A stretch of DNA of 29,394 nt from Chromera velia (GCA_018398765.1 JAHBMJ010000067.1:1-29394), one strand, 5' to 3'; positions 1 through 11,504 are shown, counted from the first letter of the stretch. Numbers and translations are program-made. Notes: generated by a model not told the origin, from the letters alone.

Positions 1-59
1 CCTCTCTCTATTTCTCTCCCTCCGCCCTCCTTTCTCTCTTTCCCTCTCTTTCTCCCCCC

Positions 60-102
<43 letters not shown>

Positions 103-528
103 CTCTCTCCCCTCCTCACATGAACACAGAGACAAAATGAGTGAGAAAGGGACGCGCAAATGCATAGAAGCATGCAAACGGAAACGCACACAAGAACTTC
201 TTGCCCCAATTGTCTGACATCTTCTGAGGACCTCCTCCGTTTCCCTCTAAGACCGCGCGACATCATGAAGAGATCACTAGCGGCGACGTAGAAACATTGA
301 AGGGCCGGGAGAGTTAAATCGCAAAAGAGCAAAAACAAAACGCCCAATTCAGAAGTAGTGCGAAGTATTGATCGACCAACCGATAGAAGACTTTCTCCTT
401 GCCCCAAACTTTCCCGGAGTCGATTTCCTTCCCGGTGTGCTGTGTTGCGACTTGTCATTCAATTTTCCCTCCTGCAGGAGAGACCGCCAACGCACACATG
501 CACTCCAAAGGAAACATTACGCAGATCG
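1..528. other. Non-coding left edge with poly-C and (TC)n tracts
   Basis: No supported gene. A run of 17 C at 54-70 is followed directly by (CT)n to 97, in a pyrimidine-rich context that starts at base 1. The rest (100-528) is mixed sequence of ordinary composition, and I see no exon with believable splice sites in it. Open frames here are short and lack protein-like composition. Confidence 0.7.
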
Positions 529-758
529 CGCGCGCGCACACATACACACACACACATACACACACACGCTTCGTCCAGTGGCAGCCACCCACGCACACAC
601 ACGAGCAGAGACAGAGACGGGCACAAAGATAGTACGTGTATTTGTGTGTTTGTGAGAGAGAGGAAGACAGAAAGAAAGCGAGACTGCTACACACACATTG
701 CACTCTCTCTCTCTCTCTCACATATACACACATACACACACATACTTACACACACTCA

Positions 759-795
<37 letters not shown>

Positions 796-960
796 GGACG
801 GACACACGGACACACGGTCACATGAACGGATGGACACACACACACACACACACACACATACACACACACGCGCGCGCGCGCGCGCGCACACACACACACA
901 CACACATACACACACACACACGCATACGCACACACGCAGAGACACACAGGCACACACGCT

Positions 961-1020
<60 letters not shown>

Positions 1021-1042
1021 AGAGAGAAAGAGCTAGAGTGAG

Positions 1043-1082
<40 letters not shown>
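529..1082. repeat. Compound microsatellite (CA)n / (CT)n / (CG)n / (GA)n
   Basis: Nearly continuous dinucleotide repeats: (CA)n interrupted by short (CG)n and (CT)n runs from about 529 to 988, then (GA)n from 988 to 1081. Long open frames on both strands in this block only encode alternating dipeptides (Thr-His, Val-Cys, Arg-Glu) and are repeat artefacts. The block ends 10 bases from the stop codon of the neighbouring minus-strand gene, so that gene's 3' UTR would run into it. Confidence 0.9.
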
Positions 1083-1091
1083 AGAAAGGGG

Positions 1092-3212
1092 TCACTTTTG
1101 ATGAGGAGAAGCTGTGGCAAAAGCCTGCGAAGGGGGAAAAACTTCCTAGGCAGCATGAAAAAGAAGATTGACAAAACCAGTTTTTTGGCATGTACACTCT
1201 CTCAAAGTGGGCCAAAATCACTCTCAGACTACCCACCTTCGACGCTCCTTCGTTCTGCCTGCCCTTCGTCTGTGGCTCTGTTGCTCCAGAGCTGAGTGTT
1301 CCTGCAAGGAAGATAATTAAATAGAGCAAAAGAGTGTGATACAATTGATGTACTTATCAAAGAGAAGGGTGTGGAGAGGTAAGCGGCGCTTGTGACTACT
1401 CGTACAAAATCTGAGAGGCTCTGAGTCGGAAAACAACTTATACAGTGTCTTTGACTGTAACTTTGACAGATAGACAGTCTATCAGCTGCTGTCATTCCAG
1501 ATGTGACACTGCCCGGCTCACCTTCTCTCTTCACCACGTACTCCAGCGACACGAAAGGCTTTGCCGTGACCTCCGTTCCCTCAGGTTGCTCTTTCTTTGT
1601 TTTGGACTCGACTTTCGTCTTGAGGTGCGACTGCTATCTCAGTGCGATGTCGAGCGCCTGCAAAGGAGGGGATGCAAAAAAAAAAGAGGGACAAGGGATC
1701 CATTCAGAAAAAAAAAAAAGTTCAACAGCATATACCATGAACGCCCACATAGCACAGCGTTACTATCAAGAGAGAATGAATCAGATCCCGACAGATATAC
1801 TGGAGTCAACTTGATTGTTTCATCATTGACTGAACGTCATTGAAACGAAATAAGTGGATCATTCACGAGAAGGCAGAAAGTTTCAAACAAAAAGCAAGAA
1901 CGAGGATTCGAAAAGGGGACACAGGAAAGAGAAATAACAGGAAGAGTGAACAAAACGGACCTCTGCCAGTCGTGAGTGAGAGGAGTTCACGTCAAGGGTC
2001 CTAGAAAGCCAATCCCTCCACTGTGCAAAGATTCTGAACACCATGGCTTTGCTTCTCTCATGTGCTCCCATCTCTGGCCGCTGAAGGATCTTCTGAAATC
2101 CGTCCATCTACACGTCTTGATCCTCCCAACAGAAGTCAAGATCCATCTTCCGGAACGTAAAGTCGCCGAAAGACTTCACGATGCAGACGTAGCGAAGAAT
2201 GATCTCCCCCAAACGTTTCCGATCTTCGGCATCCCTTTCCCTCTCCTCCTCGTCAACAGCCAAAGAAAAGACTTCTTGTATCATGTACTGGACGCAGTCA
2301 AAGACTTCCAATTTGACGGTTGACCTGATGATCATTTGCTCCCCCTCAGTCTCTCCCTTCTTGAGTCTCACCAAAAGGTCCCTCGTGATCACGTCAATCA
2401 GCCTGAGGGAGTCCACCACGTTGTGAGACTGCAGATCATATCTCTTCCGTCTGAGCTCCCTCTCCACAACCTTCATGCATCTCTCGACTGTCAGCGCGTG
2501 GTCTCTCAGATCAATCATGTTGAAACAAAGACAGCGAAGGGCAGTAAAAACGCACATGTGGCCAGCCTCACCCCGGCGGATAACGAGGGCGATCCGCCCA
2601 AAATTCTCAACCACAGTCTGCCTCTGCAGGTGGATGGATTTCTGGAAAAGTTTTTCGGCGACGTCCAGGCAGGACTTGTCGGTCGCCGACTCGGAAGAAT
2701 CTTTTGCACTGTCTTCGATGACCTCAATGAGCTCATTGGAGAGACAACTACCTCCAAACCAGAGTTCTGCATGTTTTTCTATGTGGAGGTTCTTCTGATA
2801 CTGCAACGATACATATGCATGTTCATACAGATGCACAGACACAGAGGTCGTTGAGCGTATGAAAATGCACCACCTATGCGGGTCACTGATTTCATGAATT
2901 GTTTTGATCGCGCCGTGGCGCACATCTCCGTCGACATGCACAGGCGTTCAGGCACTCTCACGTAAACAGATACAAACACATACATAGACGGGGCCAAGAG
3001 TTGCCAGGAATTTGCGGAGGGGTGTCAGAGATTAAAACCAGGCATGCAGGACTGCAGCAGAGAAAGGAAGAACAGACCTCTGTGTATTCATAGTCTTCCA
3101 TGTCAGGTTTGTTCTCCAGAAGGTACTTCCCCAGGATGTACCAGAACTTTTTTGCTGCTTCCGAGACAGTCGCACTTTTGTTCTGCACGAAGTCCCCAAG
3201 GCTAAACGGCAT
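1092..3212 (-). CDS. Unrecognised helical protein, five exons, one or two in-frame UAG codons
   Basis: I recognise no family. Exons on the minus strand: 3212-3078, 2800-1961, 1657-1522 (or 1630-1522), 1301-1237 and 1145-1092. The ATG at 3212 is preceded in frame by TGA seven codons upstream. Junction phases (0, 0, 1, 0) all agree, and donors are gtctgt, gtccgt, gtgagc and gtgggt. Exon 2 is the strongest coding signal: 230 open codons rich in Leu, Glu, Arg and Val, with few prolines and alternating charged and hydrophobic residues as in helical bundles. There is no signal peptide or membrane segment. Exons 3-5 encode a Lys/Glu/Ser-rich, probably disordered C terminus ending in TGA at 1092. Codon 276 is TAG (2108-2110), but the frame stays open for 49 more codons to a good donor and joins the later exons in phase. 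If UAG is a true stop, the protein is 275 residues (3212-2108) and the remaining exons form a second unit starting at ATG 2107. Otherwise it is about 409 residues. Confidence 0.6.
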
Positions 3213-3563
3213 GCTTCCAGGAGAAAAAATTCAATCAACTGTCGCAAAACAGGCAAGTCTGCATGAGACACCGAAATCAAGCAACGCGTTGGAGAGCCGA
3301 TCTGTCAGAGTCAGAGACATTTGGTTTTTGCCTCAGTTGACCTGCATTCTTTGTGGTGCGCTGAACAAGCCTCTTTTGTGCTCTTATGTGCTCTTCTCGT
3401 GACCGACGAATCTCGTCTTTCGAGCTGGTGTCCCCGTCTATCTGAATTTGTTGTGTGAATTGAAATCCGACACATCAGACGTTTGCATTCCCTCTTCGCG
3501 CGACCTTGCCTGACAGAATCCCGCGTCGACCATGGCCCGCGGGCCCGTCCGGTCCATATCGCG

Positions 3564-3616
3564 CGCGCCGGCCGGGATGCATGCATGTGCATGCATGCAT
3601 GCCGGGGCCGGAAAAT
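3564..3616. repeat. GC-rich imperfect inverted repeat
   Basis: The arms begin and end with CCGG-rich blocks and meet at tandem GCATGCATG units, giving a near-palindrome of about 50 bp that could form a strong hairpin or cruciform. Seen directly in the sequence; its function is unknown. Confidence 0.7.
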
Positions 3617-3739
3617 CTGGCTGCCTGGCCGGTTTCAAGGCGCACGGTTTTACTATGGTTTTACTACATTGCATGGAGCTGCATGAAGCATCATGAAGCG
3701 ACGGACCACACTGAGCCACGATCTTTCGACATGTTTGCG

Positions 3740-3757
3740 GTATATATCGATATATAC
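3740..3757. repeat. 18-bp perfect AT-rich palindrome
   Basis: GTATATATCGATATATAC is identical to its reverse complement. It lies about 530 bp upstream of the minus-strand start codon at 3212. It could be a protein-binding site or simply a cruciform-prone AT tract. Confidence 0.8.
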
Positions 3758-4124
3758 TCTTCGCTGCTCATGAGTCCACTGGATCCAGTTATTAATATAG
3801 CCGCTGCAGACTGACGGATCGCGATCTGTCTCCGTCTTTCCTTGTTTGAGGAAGCCTTTGCGTCTTCCTCCTTTCAGTCGGCCCGGCCGTTGCTTTGGGA
3901 GCAACATCGACAACCTGCCCGTACCTGTCAATTCTTTGCAGTTTCGTCGGCCAAGAACCCATCCTCTCTTCTGCAGCCGCAGCCTTCCCACAATTCTGCA
4001 GTTGAGCCGAGAATTCTTGCGTTTCCGTTGTGGATATGGGCGGTCTCTCTGGGCGCGTCGTTGCCAGTTTCCTGTATATACAGCTGGGCGCCGTTGTCAC
4101 TCAACCTGTTAGATATCATTTAGG

Positions 4125-4926
4125 TCAGCGCATGACAAAAGCCTGTTTCTCTTCTTCAGTACAAGAATCCTCTCTTTCCTTCCCGTGGTCGAACAACGCT
4201 TGACAAAACAACACCTCCATCCTTACCCTGAATGTTGCTCGATGAATCTTGACCCCTCTGAGTTTGTTCTGTCCGCATGCCTGTTGTCTCTCTTCCTTGG
4301 TTTGCAGCAGCAAGGAGCCTTCTTCTTCGCCCGGCTTGCGCTTCATGACCTTGGAGAAGCAACAATCTCTCTTGATCCTACAGGTTAGTGCGGGCTCAAC
4401 GCGGTTTGTTTGTTCTGCCCCAACTGCGCCACGTCTGCAGAACAGAGAGGCATTAGACCCCGGTCCTTCACAAGCTGCTCCGTACAAGTTTGGCTGGCTC
4501 TCGCAGGCGTTGGCAAAGAAGGGTTTCCAATCGGCAAATGTATCAGCTGACTACTGATGCAGGGTTTCTGATGGATATCTTCCTTTTTCGATCGATCACC
4601 GATCCCCGATCAAGAAGGTAGAGGCATGGCTGCCTTGCCCTTGCATGCAATCGATGGTCACGTTTTGCTTGGTCTTCGATCTTTCCCTCCCACTGAAACT
4701 CCCACGACTGATTGGGAGTCGCAGCGATTCATTTATGACTCTCTTCAATCTGTGCATATGGTGTGTTGCTTACCTGCCTCATCCCCCGACCTTCTCCTTT
4801 CTGCCTGCTTGCATTTGTTCGATCGGAGTAACCTCTGGTGACTGAGCTTTGAGGCCTTGGCGTTCTAGTGGGCGGCGCTGCATGGCGGTGGGGGGACCCG
4901 AACGCGCCCCGCGATGCCTCATCCAT
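4125..4926 (-). CDS. Tentative three-exon gene, Cys-containing basic protein
   Basis: This is a low-confidence model. Proposed exons are 4926-4774, 4692-4600 and 4550-4125, all joined in phase 0, giving about 223 residues. In its favour: a strong donor gtaagc after exon 1, an acceptor tttcag for exon 2, and a 141-codon open frame for exon 3 in non-repetitive DNA with balanced composition, several Cys residues and a Lys/Glu-rich centre. The protein starts MDEASRGAFG and has no obvious signal peptide or membrane helix. Against it: the introns (81 and 49 bp) are much shorter than most others in the window, the exon 3 acceptor is a weak cagtag, a frame of this length is expected a few times by chance in 29 kb, and I recognise no domain. 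The opposite strand gave only incompatible exon chains. Confidence 0.28.
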
Positions 4927-5971
4927 CCAAGTGAGTGTGGGCCTTTCAACTTTTCTCCGTTCTCTTTCTCTTTTCTTTTCTTCTTCTCTCGCCTCTATTC
5001 CTAGTTTCTTTGTGCGATAGTAGGCGTGAGTACTCAAAGAGAATCGAGCTGCATGTACTGTCCCGTAGACTTCTTTCTTCTGTTTCATTTCTGTGTCTGA
5101 AAGTCCTTTTGCTCGAAACAGCCGCACTCTTCATCTGTTGAGTTGTTTCTGGTACGACCGCTTGTCTTTCTTCTTCTCCTCTGCTTCTTGCCCTCCTATC
5201 TGCACATATGCAGTCAGAAGGAGACGTACCGGCAAAGAGGCCCGAGAGAGGGTCAAGGAGCATAGAAAGGAATCCTTGGAAGCTCACACATCAGATTCAG
5301 AGTGCGACGAGCTGCATCATGCAGTCTGAGACTCATTTGCTGGACACGCACGGAGTTGGACTTGAGAGGAGAGCCTCAGGGGCACAGCCAAAATCCTAAC
5401 AACCCGAAACAAGCACTTCATCCACCGCTGCAGTGAAGCGTGAAACAAGTCGAGGAAGGGAAAAAGAAAAAAACGCAGGAGCTGCATTAGAATAGCAGAA
5501 CCGAGCAGGGGAAGGGAAGGGGGTTAGTTTTTTCACAAGGATAGTACTGGAAGTTGACGGTGGGTCCTCCTGAAGTTGTGGGGAGTGAGGGTCGGACTGC
5601 CTGACTGACTGATTGGGTGACTTGAATGGAGAGAAGAAGGGGGAAAGAGAGCCTGCATTCAGAGCCGTTCGTCCCTCCTCCCTGCTGTCTCTAGCAAAAA
5701 AGGAAAGAAAGGAAGTCTGCATGAGTGACGGCATTCACCTCGATCTATCTCGGTGTTTGCCTCACTTCTTTAATTTCACGTTTACAGCTTCCTTGCCCCT
5801 TCGAATGTCTGCAAGGGGAGAAGAAAGAAGGTGCAACTCCATGTGTTATCATCTCCTGCATTCATTCAGTCGTCCTGGTGTGGACTTCTGCGGGTCCATT
5901 CACCAATCAGATAGGGAACAGGGGAAAAGGGGGGCGGGGGGGGGTTCGCAAGTTTCTCTATTGCTTTGTCT

Positions 5972-6020
<49 letters not shown>

Positions 6021-7920
6021 CTGTCTCTGTGTGTGTGTGTGTGTGTATGTGTGTGTGTTATTAGTGAGTGAGTGATCGTTAGGTTTGTGGATGTGCTTTT
6101 CCCTCTTTCAATCCTTTCTCTTCTTCCTTTCTTATCATTTTTTGTGCTCGCCGTCTGACTGACTTCCCGAAAGAAAGACCATGCGAGACGATCTACTCTT
6201 CTCCGGGTGTGTGTTGCACTCGTCTTCTGTTCCTGTGTGCCTGTGTGAAAGTGAAAGATGAAAGAGAAAAGGGTGGCCAGGGGGGGAGAGCAGCGTGGGA
6301 GAGTGATGGCATTCTTCTTTTCGTTTGTGATTGTCTCTCTTCCATCTGATGCAGCAAAAACATGCACCCACATTCATCGCACTGGGGGGGAGATGCCTTA
6401 CTCTCGTTACTTGGTAGGCACCGTTGTTCTTTCTGTCCCCTGCATCCCTCCTTCCCCCATTCGATTTCTTCCGTGAATTTTCAGCAGACTAGAAGGAAAA
6501 CGGATGGAGGCGGCCTCGCCTTCCTTCACGAGTTGTAGGTGAAGTTGTTTCGGAGAGGGAAGAGAAGAGAAGTACACAGGTGGTCCTTCTTTTTCTTTCT
6601 CTTCTTCATTCGCAGAACACTTCAACATCTTTGTCATTCGCGCCTTTTGCCTTCTGTCGGGCACTCGCGACCGAGCAAGCAAGCAAGCAGCGCAGGAGAG
6701 GAGAGAGTGAAGGAAGGAAGGAGCATGAGCTCGACAAACAGTTGAGGAATTCGCTCCTGGATGGCTAGAGAAAAGGAAGGAGGCAGCAATCTGCCGATTT
6801 GGTGTATGGCTAGCCCCCCCTGTCTTTTCCTTGAGCCTTCGTTCCGTCCTTCTGCGTGCGGAGTGTATATCTTTCTTGCTTTTCTTCCTGCCCTGTTCTC
6901 TTTTCGCCTTCTTCATCATGATCATGGTCACGAATCTCTCCTCTCCTCTCTTCCCCTTTCCACTGGTTTGGATGAATTCAATGAAGAAGAAAAGGGTCGA
7001 TGCGGTCTACATGTGTGTCAATCAGCTTGATTTTCCTTCTTCCTCTGCTCTTTCTTTCTTTCTTTCTTTCTGTCTCTCTTTCGTCTGTTGCTGAGGTATC
7101 CTTAAAATTTTTCTTTTGTCTTGTCTTGCATGTGTGTTCTTCCTTTGGCTGCCCTGTTGTCGGCTGGATTGCCTCATGGCCCGCTGGCTGGGTCTTTGTA
7201 TCTGCGTGTCCATCATCTTTCGTCTGTGTACGAAACGAAAGAGAAAAACGATTGGGGGGTGACCAGAGCAACAAGTGAGCGGCGGTTCCGTCTAGACTGC
7301 ATTTGTAAAGAGGGGGGCAGTTCTCGGCCTCCAGCGGAAAGGGAACGAAAGAAGGAAAGAAGGAAATCTGAAGACGCTTTAATGGTACGAATTTCAAACA
7401 GGGGACAATTTTGACAAAGAGGGGGAGGGGGGGGAGGGGGCGACGGGCTACGATGTGAGCCTGTTTGCGTGTAGTTGCTGGATAGCCTGTTGGAGAGTTC
7501 GTCGAAGGGATGTGAGAAAATGAGAAAGTAAGTCAAAGAGAGGGTGAGAAACGAAGAGGTAGATTGACTGATCGAATGACGGGACCCTCCCGCCATTCTG
7601 GTTTTGGTAGAAAATGAAAGAAGTCTGAAGGCCGATAGAGGAATATGTCAGAGGTTTGTTCCCTTCCAGCTACTGCTGGTGAGGGTCCACTGAGGGAGAG
7701 GGAGCTAACAAAAGGAGAGGCAGGAAGCGGCCTTTCCTCTCTTCTGACAGGCGGACAAGAAGAGCTCGAGTCGGGAATTAATGAAGTCGGAAGCCCTGCA
7801 GACTTCTGGATGAGGAAGAAGTGGCATGCAACTAAGGCTGGTGCCAAGGGAGCCAGTAGCCGTTCTATCGATACCTGCCGACAAGCTTGTCTTAGAGTTT
7901 GTCTTTTCTCTGCCCCTGTT
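4927..7920. other. Pyrimidine/purine-rich stretch without a supported gene
   Basis: I see no exon chain with consistent phases. Many short frames exist on both strands. The best are a 93-codon ATG frame at 7645-7926 (+) and a possible short exon ending in TGA at 5327-5329 (+), but neither has splice or homology support. The stretch contains (CT)n(GT)n at 5974-6058, several G-runs (5930-5945 and around 7420) and scattered GAAA/CTTT tracts. Small or fast-evolving genes could be hidden here. Confidence 0.45.
5974..6058. repeat. (CT)n(GT)n microsatellite
   Basis: A run of CT dinucleotides is followed directly by GT dinucleotides with a few CT interruptions. It produces Leu/Ser and Cys/Val repeat frames that are not genes. 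Confidence 0.9.
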
Positions 7921-8134
7921 GCATAGCGTGCTGGTAATCTCGTATACTGCTGTGCGAACCACGCAGCGCTTCTAGGAGCACTTACAGTAGCGGCTTACTC
8001 CATTGCAGGTATTAAAAAATTGTTTAAAAACCAGAACCCCTCATGGTAGAAACAGTTTTAAAAACATTTGAATTCGCTAACTTAATTAGCTGTGAGTCTA
8101 CCGTTAGATGACTACCTAGATGACTACGATAGTT

Positions 8135-8293
8135 GTTATGAACCACCCTGGTTCATACATAACGTCTGGCTTGTGTATGTTTGTGTGCGTTATGGGTCAG
8201 CCTCGTACCTTGCGGTGCAACCAGTGCGCCGCCCCTGCAGTGCCTGTCAGTCGGCCCCGGATGGCATGCGTGCGGGCCTATCGCATTCATTGG
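8135..8293 (+). repeat. Dispersed 159-bp direct repeat, copy 1
   Basis: It matches 8860-9018 over the full 159 bp with about six or seven substitutions (roughly 96% identity) and no gaps. Both copies begin with a short inverted repeat, TATGAACCA...TGGTTCATA, and both keep one frame open with Cys-X2-Cys. The surrounding sequences do not match, so these are dispersed copies and not a tandem array. They are probably fragments of a mobile element or a repeat family; I cannot assign a class. Confidence 0.85.
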
Positions 8294-8859
8294 CCCAGTG
8301 CCACCCACAGTATGGACCTCTTTTCTAACGGCATATTCCTCCTCTGTCTCTGCAATAAGCGATTTCCTCTTGTATCGGCACGCGTTTAACATGTACCTAC
8401 CTTACTTTTTGTCTGGTGTTGTTATCATGTCTTCAGAAAAAGAGAAAGAAAACACCTGATCCAAAGTTTAAGAGAAAAAAAAGTTAGAAAAACGTCTTGC
8501 TCCTCATTTGTCCTCTGTATCTTCTTTAGAGCCTCACCATTGTGTGACTATTTCCTTTTACGTTTGCCCTCATCTTTTCCTCCTATCGCTAGCCACTCTG
8601 TCTCTCCTTCTCATCGTTTGGTCTGATTGCACTGCGAGAGACCTTCACTGGTCCCCAGTCTGTTTGACTTAAGCGTTTTCCTCCATTTCCTTTCTCTTCG
8701 TTTCGGACGTTTCCTCTTCATCAGTCAACCTCTTTCGTCACTCGTATTCACAACGCAGCCGTCCGTGATAAATAAAAAAAAAAAGAAAGAAAGAAAGAAA
8801 AAAAAAAAAGAAAAGGGAAAAGAAAGAAAGAATTTCAAAGAAAAAGAAAAGGGATGTAT

Positions 8860-9018
8860 GTTATGAACCACCCTGGTTCATACATAACGTCTGGCTTGTG
8901 TATGCTTGTGTGCATCATGGGTCAGCCTCGTACCTTGCGGTGCAACCAGTGCACCGCCCCTGCAGCGCTTGTCAGTCGGCCCCGGATGGCATGCGTGCGG
9001 GCCTATCGCATTCATTGG
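8860..9018 (+). repeat. Dispersed 159-bp direct repeat, copy 2
   Basis: This is the second copy of the repeat at 8135-8293, same orientation and length. It directly follows an A-rich tract (8770-8852). An A-rich 5' junction is seen only at this copy. Confidence 0.85.
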
Positions 9019-9283
9019 TATGCAGCGACTGATCGATTGATGTGTATCCTCACACCCAAAGAATGTGATCGTTGTCTTTGTCTGGTGATTGTGCTTGGTA
9101 CTGGACTGACATTTCCTCCTGACTGATGGAGTCCAACGTACGTGAATCTGTCCGCTAAGCCCACTAGTCGATCATACACCAACATGGTTCTTATTAATAG
9201 TAGTATGATTTGATGATGATGATGACTATAGAATGATGATAATATAAAAAATCTGTACAGTACGCATACCAGTGGTGAGTGAA

Positions 9284-9696
9284 GTTTTTTTTGCCCCCCT
9301 AGAACGGCGCATTTCCGCAAAAAAACTTGTTCTCATAATTGGTAAGGAGTTAGAAGCTGAAACTTTGTGTAAGAAGACGTTGTAACGATAGAAAAACAAT
9401 TATGGAACAGATTTTTTATATCATTTCTAGAAACATAGGCTACCATACAAATTTTTTGATTTTGCAGTCATTTTTTAATGGTTTTCAACAGTAAGAAAAA
9501 CGGTATAAAACTTATAAAATTTATATGGCAGCCTATGTTTCTAGAAATGATATAAAAAATCTGTTCTATAGTTCTTTTTCTATCGTTACAACGTCTTCTT
9601 ACACAAAGTTTCAGCTTCTAACTCCTTACCAATTATGAGAACGAGTTTTTTTGCGGAAAAGCGCCGGTCTTTTATGCAGAGGGGGGGGCAAAAAGC
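9284..9696. mobile_element. Fold-back / MITE-like element with ~148-bp inverted arms
   Basis: Arms at about 9306-9453 and 9518-9665 are reverse complements with only a handful of mismatches, separated by a 64-bp AT-rich spacer. Outside them, T8GC6 (9284-9298) and G8CA5 (9681-9694) extend the symmetry after a diverged stretch. No transposase is encoded, and I found no clear target-site duplication at the edges. The structure fits a non-autonomous fold-back element or MITE. A transcript would form a long hairpin. Confidence 0.7.
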
Positions 9697-10525
9697 ATCC
9701 CACTCGCCCCCGGCATGCGGTACTACACAGCTATTCCCAGCTATGTCAGCTATATACGTATGCATACATACAAACAATCTAGGATTCAGACTAGCAAACA
9801 ATCAAATTAGGGGCGCCGCGCACTAAAGATTAATGGAAACCTAGTTTGCAAAGAGGTCTGGGACCCTCCCCCCCTTTTCTTATTTAAATTAGAAACCCCC
9901 CCCTAAATTTGCGCCGTGGCCTAGGCCGTGGCGCGCGTTCTAGCTAGGTCTGGCAAGGCTACCAAGGCATTTTTTTAACTTTTTTTGATAAGGCTGCACA
10001 AAAAAAAATCGGAGGTATGGCGGTACGTGCTTATGCGTACATAACATCACGTAGGGCAAGCATCAAACCGATATGTCACCTTGGATAAGTGTGTAGTACA
10101 ACCTTTTCTTCACCGATGTTCTTCTATAATTAAAGGTCTGTAATATTCTAATTTAAATTTTAGTATGTAATTTACAAACAATTAAATTGTTTTAACAATT
10201 GCACCATAGAATGCACTGAGGGTTGCATACAACACGGATCACCGGGATCAGTAAGGGCTTTCATGCTCGAAGTTCATCCAAAAAGGCGGCTTCAACTTTG
10301 AAGTGACAGTTAGGTTCAGGGAGGTCGATCATCCACGTATATATACAACGTCTACTGGCTTCAACAATAGCTTCGCTCATTCATATCAATAGACCTGCTG
10401 CAGTGCAGCAAGCCCAGTCTGCTGGCTCCTTGCAGCAAGAAGGGGTAGAGTTACAGTCAAAGTTTTTGCCTGGGAGTGGATTGATTCTGGAGAGGATCTG
10501 AGGAAGAGTTAAGTTATCAATACAA

Positions 10526-11469
10526 CTATACAAGATAGTCGGGCATGCAAACAGAGAGGCAGACTGAGAGACTCTCGGAAGATCTCTCAGACAAGCATGC
10601 AGAGTGCATGCACGTCAGACGGCCCGATTCCACTGACACACAAACACAAGAAGACAAGATAGGTAGGGCGAGGAAGGTGACGTCCCATTGACTCAATCGT
10701 GTTCCCACCCAGGAACCCTGTCTTGAACGAACTGCAGAGATCCGCTGTTTGTACGTACGTGCATGAGAGAGACGGGTGCACCGATGCATCCATCAATTTC
10801 GCTTCCTTTTTTCTGGTTGGCGTCTAACTCTATCCATCTGTTTTCTTTCCTGTCTTCTGTCCGGCCGCTTCGTCTGTCGCTGTGAAGCGAAGCTGCCAGG
10901 CAGAAGTGGAATGTCCGTTTCTTCCTTTCTTCCTTCCTGATTTCCTTGCTTCCTTCGTATATTTCCCTCCCTCCCGCCCTCCCTCCCTCCCTCTGCTTTG
11001 CGTGGAGAGTGGACGTTCTCTCTCTCTCTCTCATCGCTTAACTTTCCGTCTTCCTTCGTCGCTCCGACCAACCAATACAACAGTTGAGAGATCTCGTGTG
11101 CGTGAGGGAAAGAAGACTTGGAGAGGGGGAGAGGCAGAGAAAGAGAGAGAGAGTGATGTGGAGAAGCGCCAAAAAAGAGGCGAAATATACAGACAGACAG
11201 AAAGAGCGGCAAAAACCCATCAAGCAATTGAGAAGAGAGAAACAAAAGGTCCAATCGCAACAACAGAGAGGAGATAAGAAAACGAAGCTGCCGCCCGCTT
11301 GATTGATCGATCGATCGATAGATACTTAATCTATCTATCGGTTGTAGACTTTGAATGACGTCAGGTCAATTCATCCCCCTCTGTCTCTGCCTCCCCTCCC
11401 CCCCCCTCTCTTGTTTTCTTCTCTTTTCTTACCCTCTCACTTCATCTCGCCACTTTCTCTTCTGTGCCG

Positions 11470-11504
<35 letters not shown>

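Larger units (their letters stand above)
3213..4124. other. Gene-poor stretch with palindromes
   Basis: No supported gene. It holds a GC-rich imperfect inverted repeat built around GCATGCATG (about 3564-3616) and an 18-bp perfect palindrome, GTATATATCGATATATAC, at 3740-3757. A 63-codon ATG frame on the minus strand (4119-3928) has normal amino-acid composition but no supporting splice or homology evidence. This interval lies just upstream of the start of the 1092-3212 gene, so it may hold that gene's promoter. Confidence 0.5.
7921..10525. other. Repeat-derived, AT-rich stretch without genes
   Basis: Base composition changes here. Microsatellites become rare and the DNA is AT-rich, especially 9190-9560 and 10120-10205. 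It carries the pair of 159-bp repeats and the fold-back element listed separately, plus an A-rich tract at about 8770-8850. I find no exon chain. The region reads as an island of transposon-derived DNA between genes. Confidence 0.55.

Noticed and set aside
4308-4617. Plus-strand exon chain (4308-4383, 4441-4539, 4563-4617) with matching phases
   Set aside because: It needs a 23-nt intron (4540-4562), far shorter than anything else here, and the opposite strand offers a longer continuous frame.
7645-7926. 93-codon ATG frame on the plus strand
   Set aside because: The composition is acceptable, but length is within chance expectation and there is no motif, splice or neighbour support.
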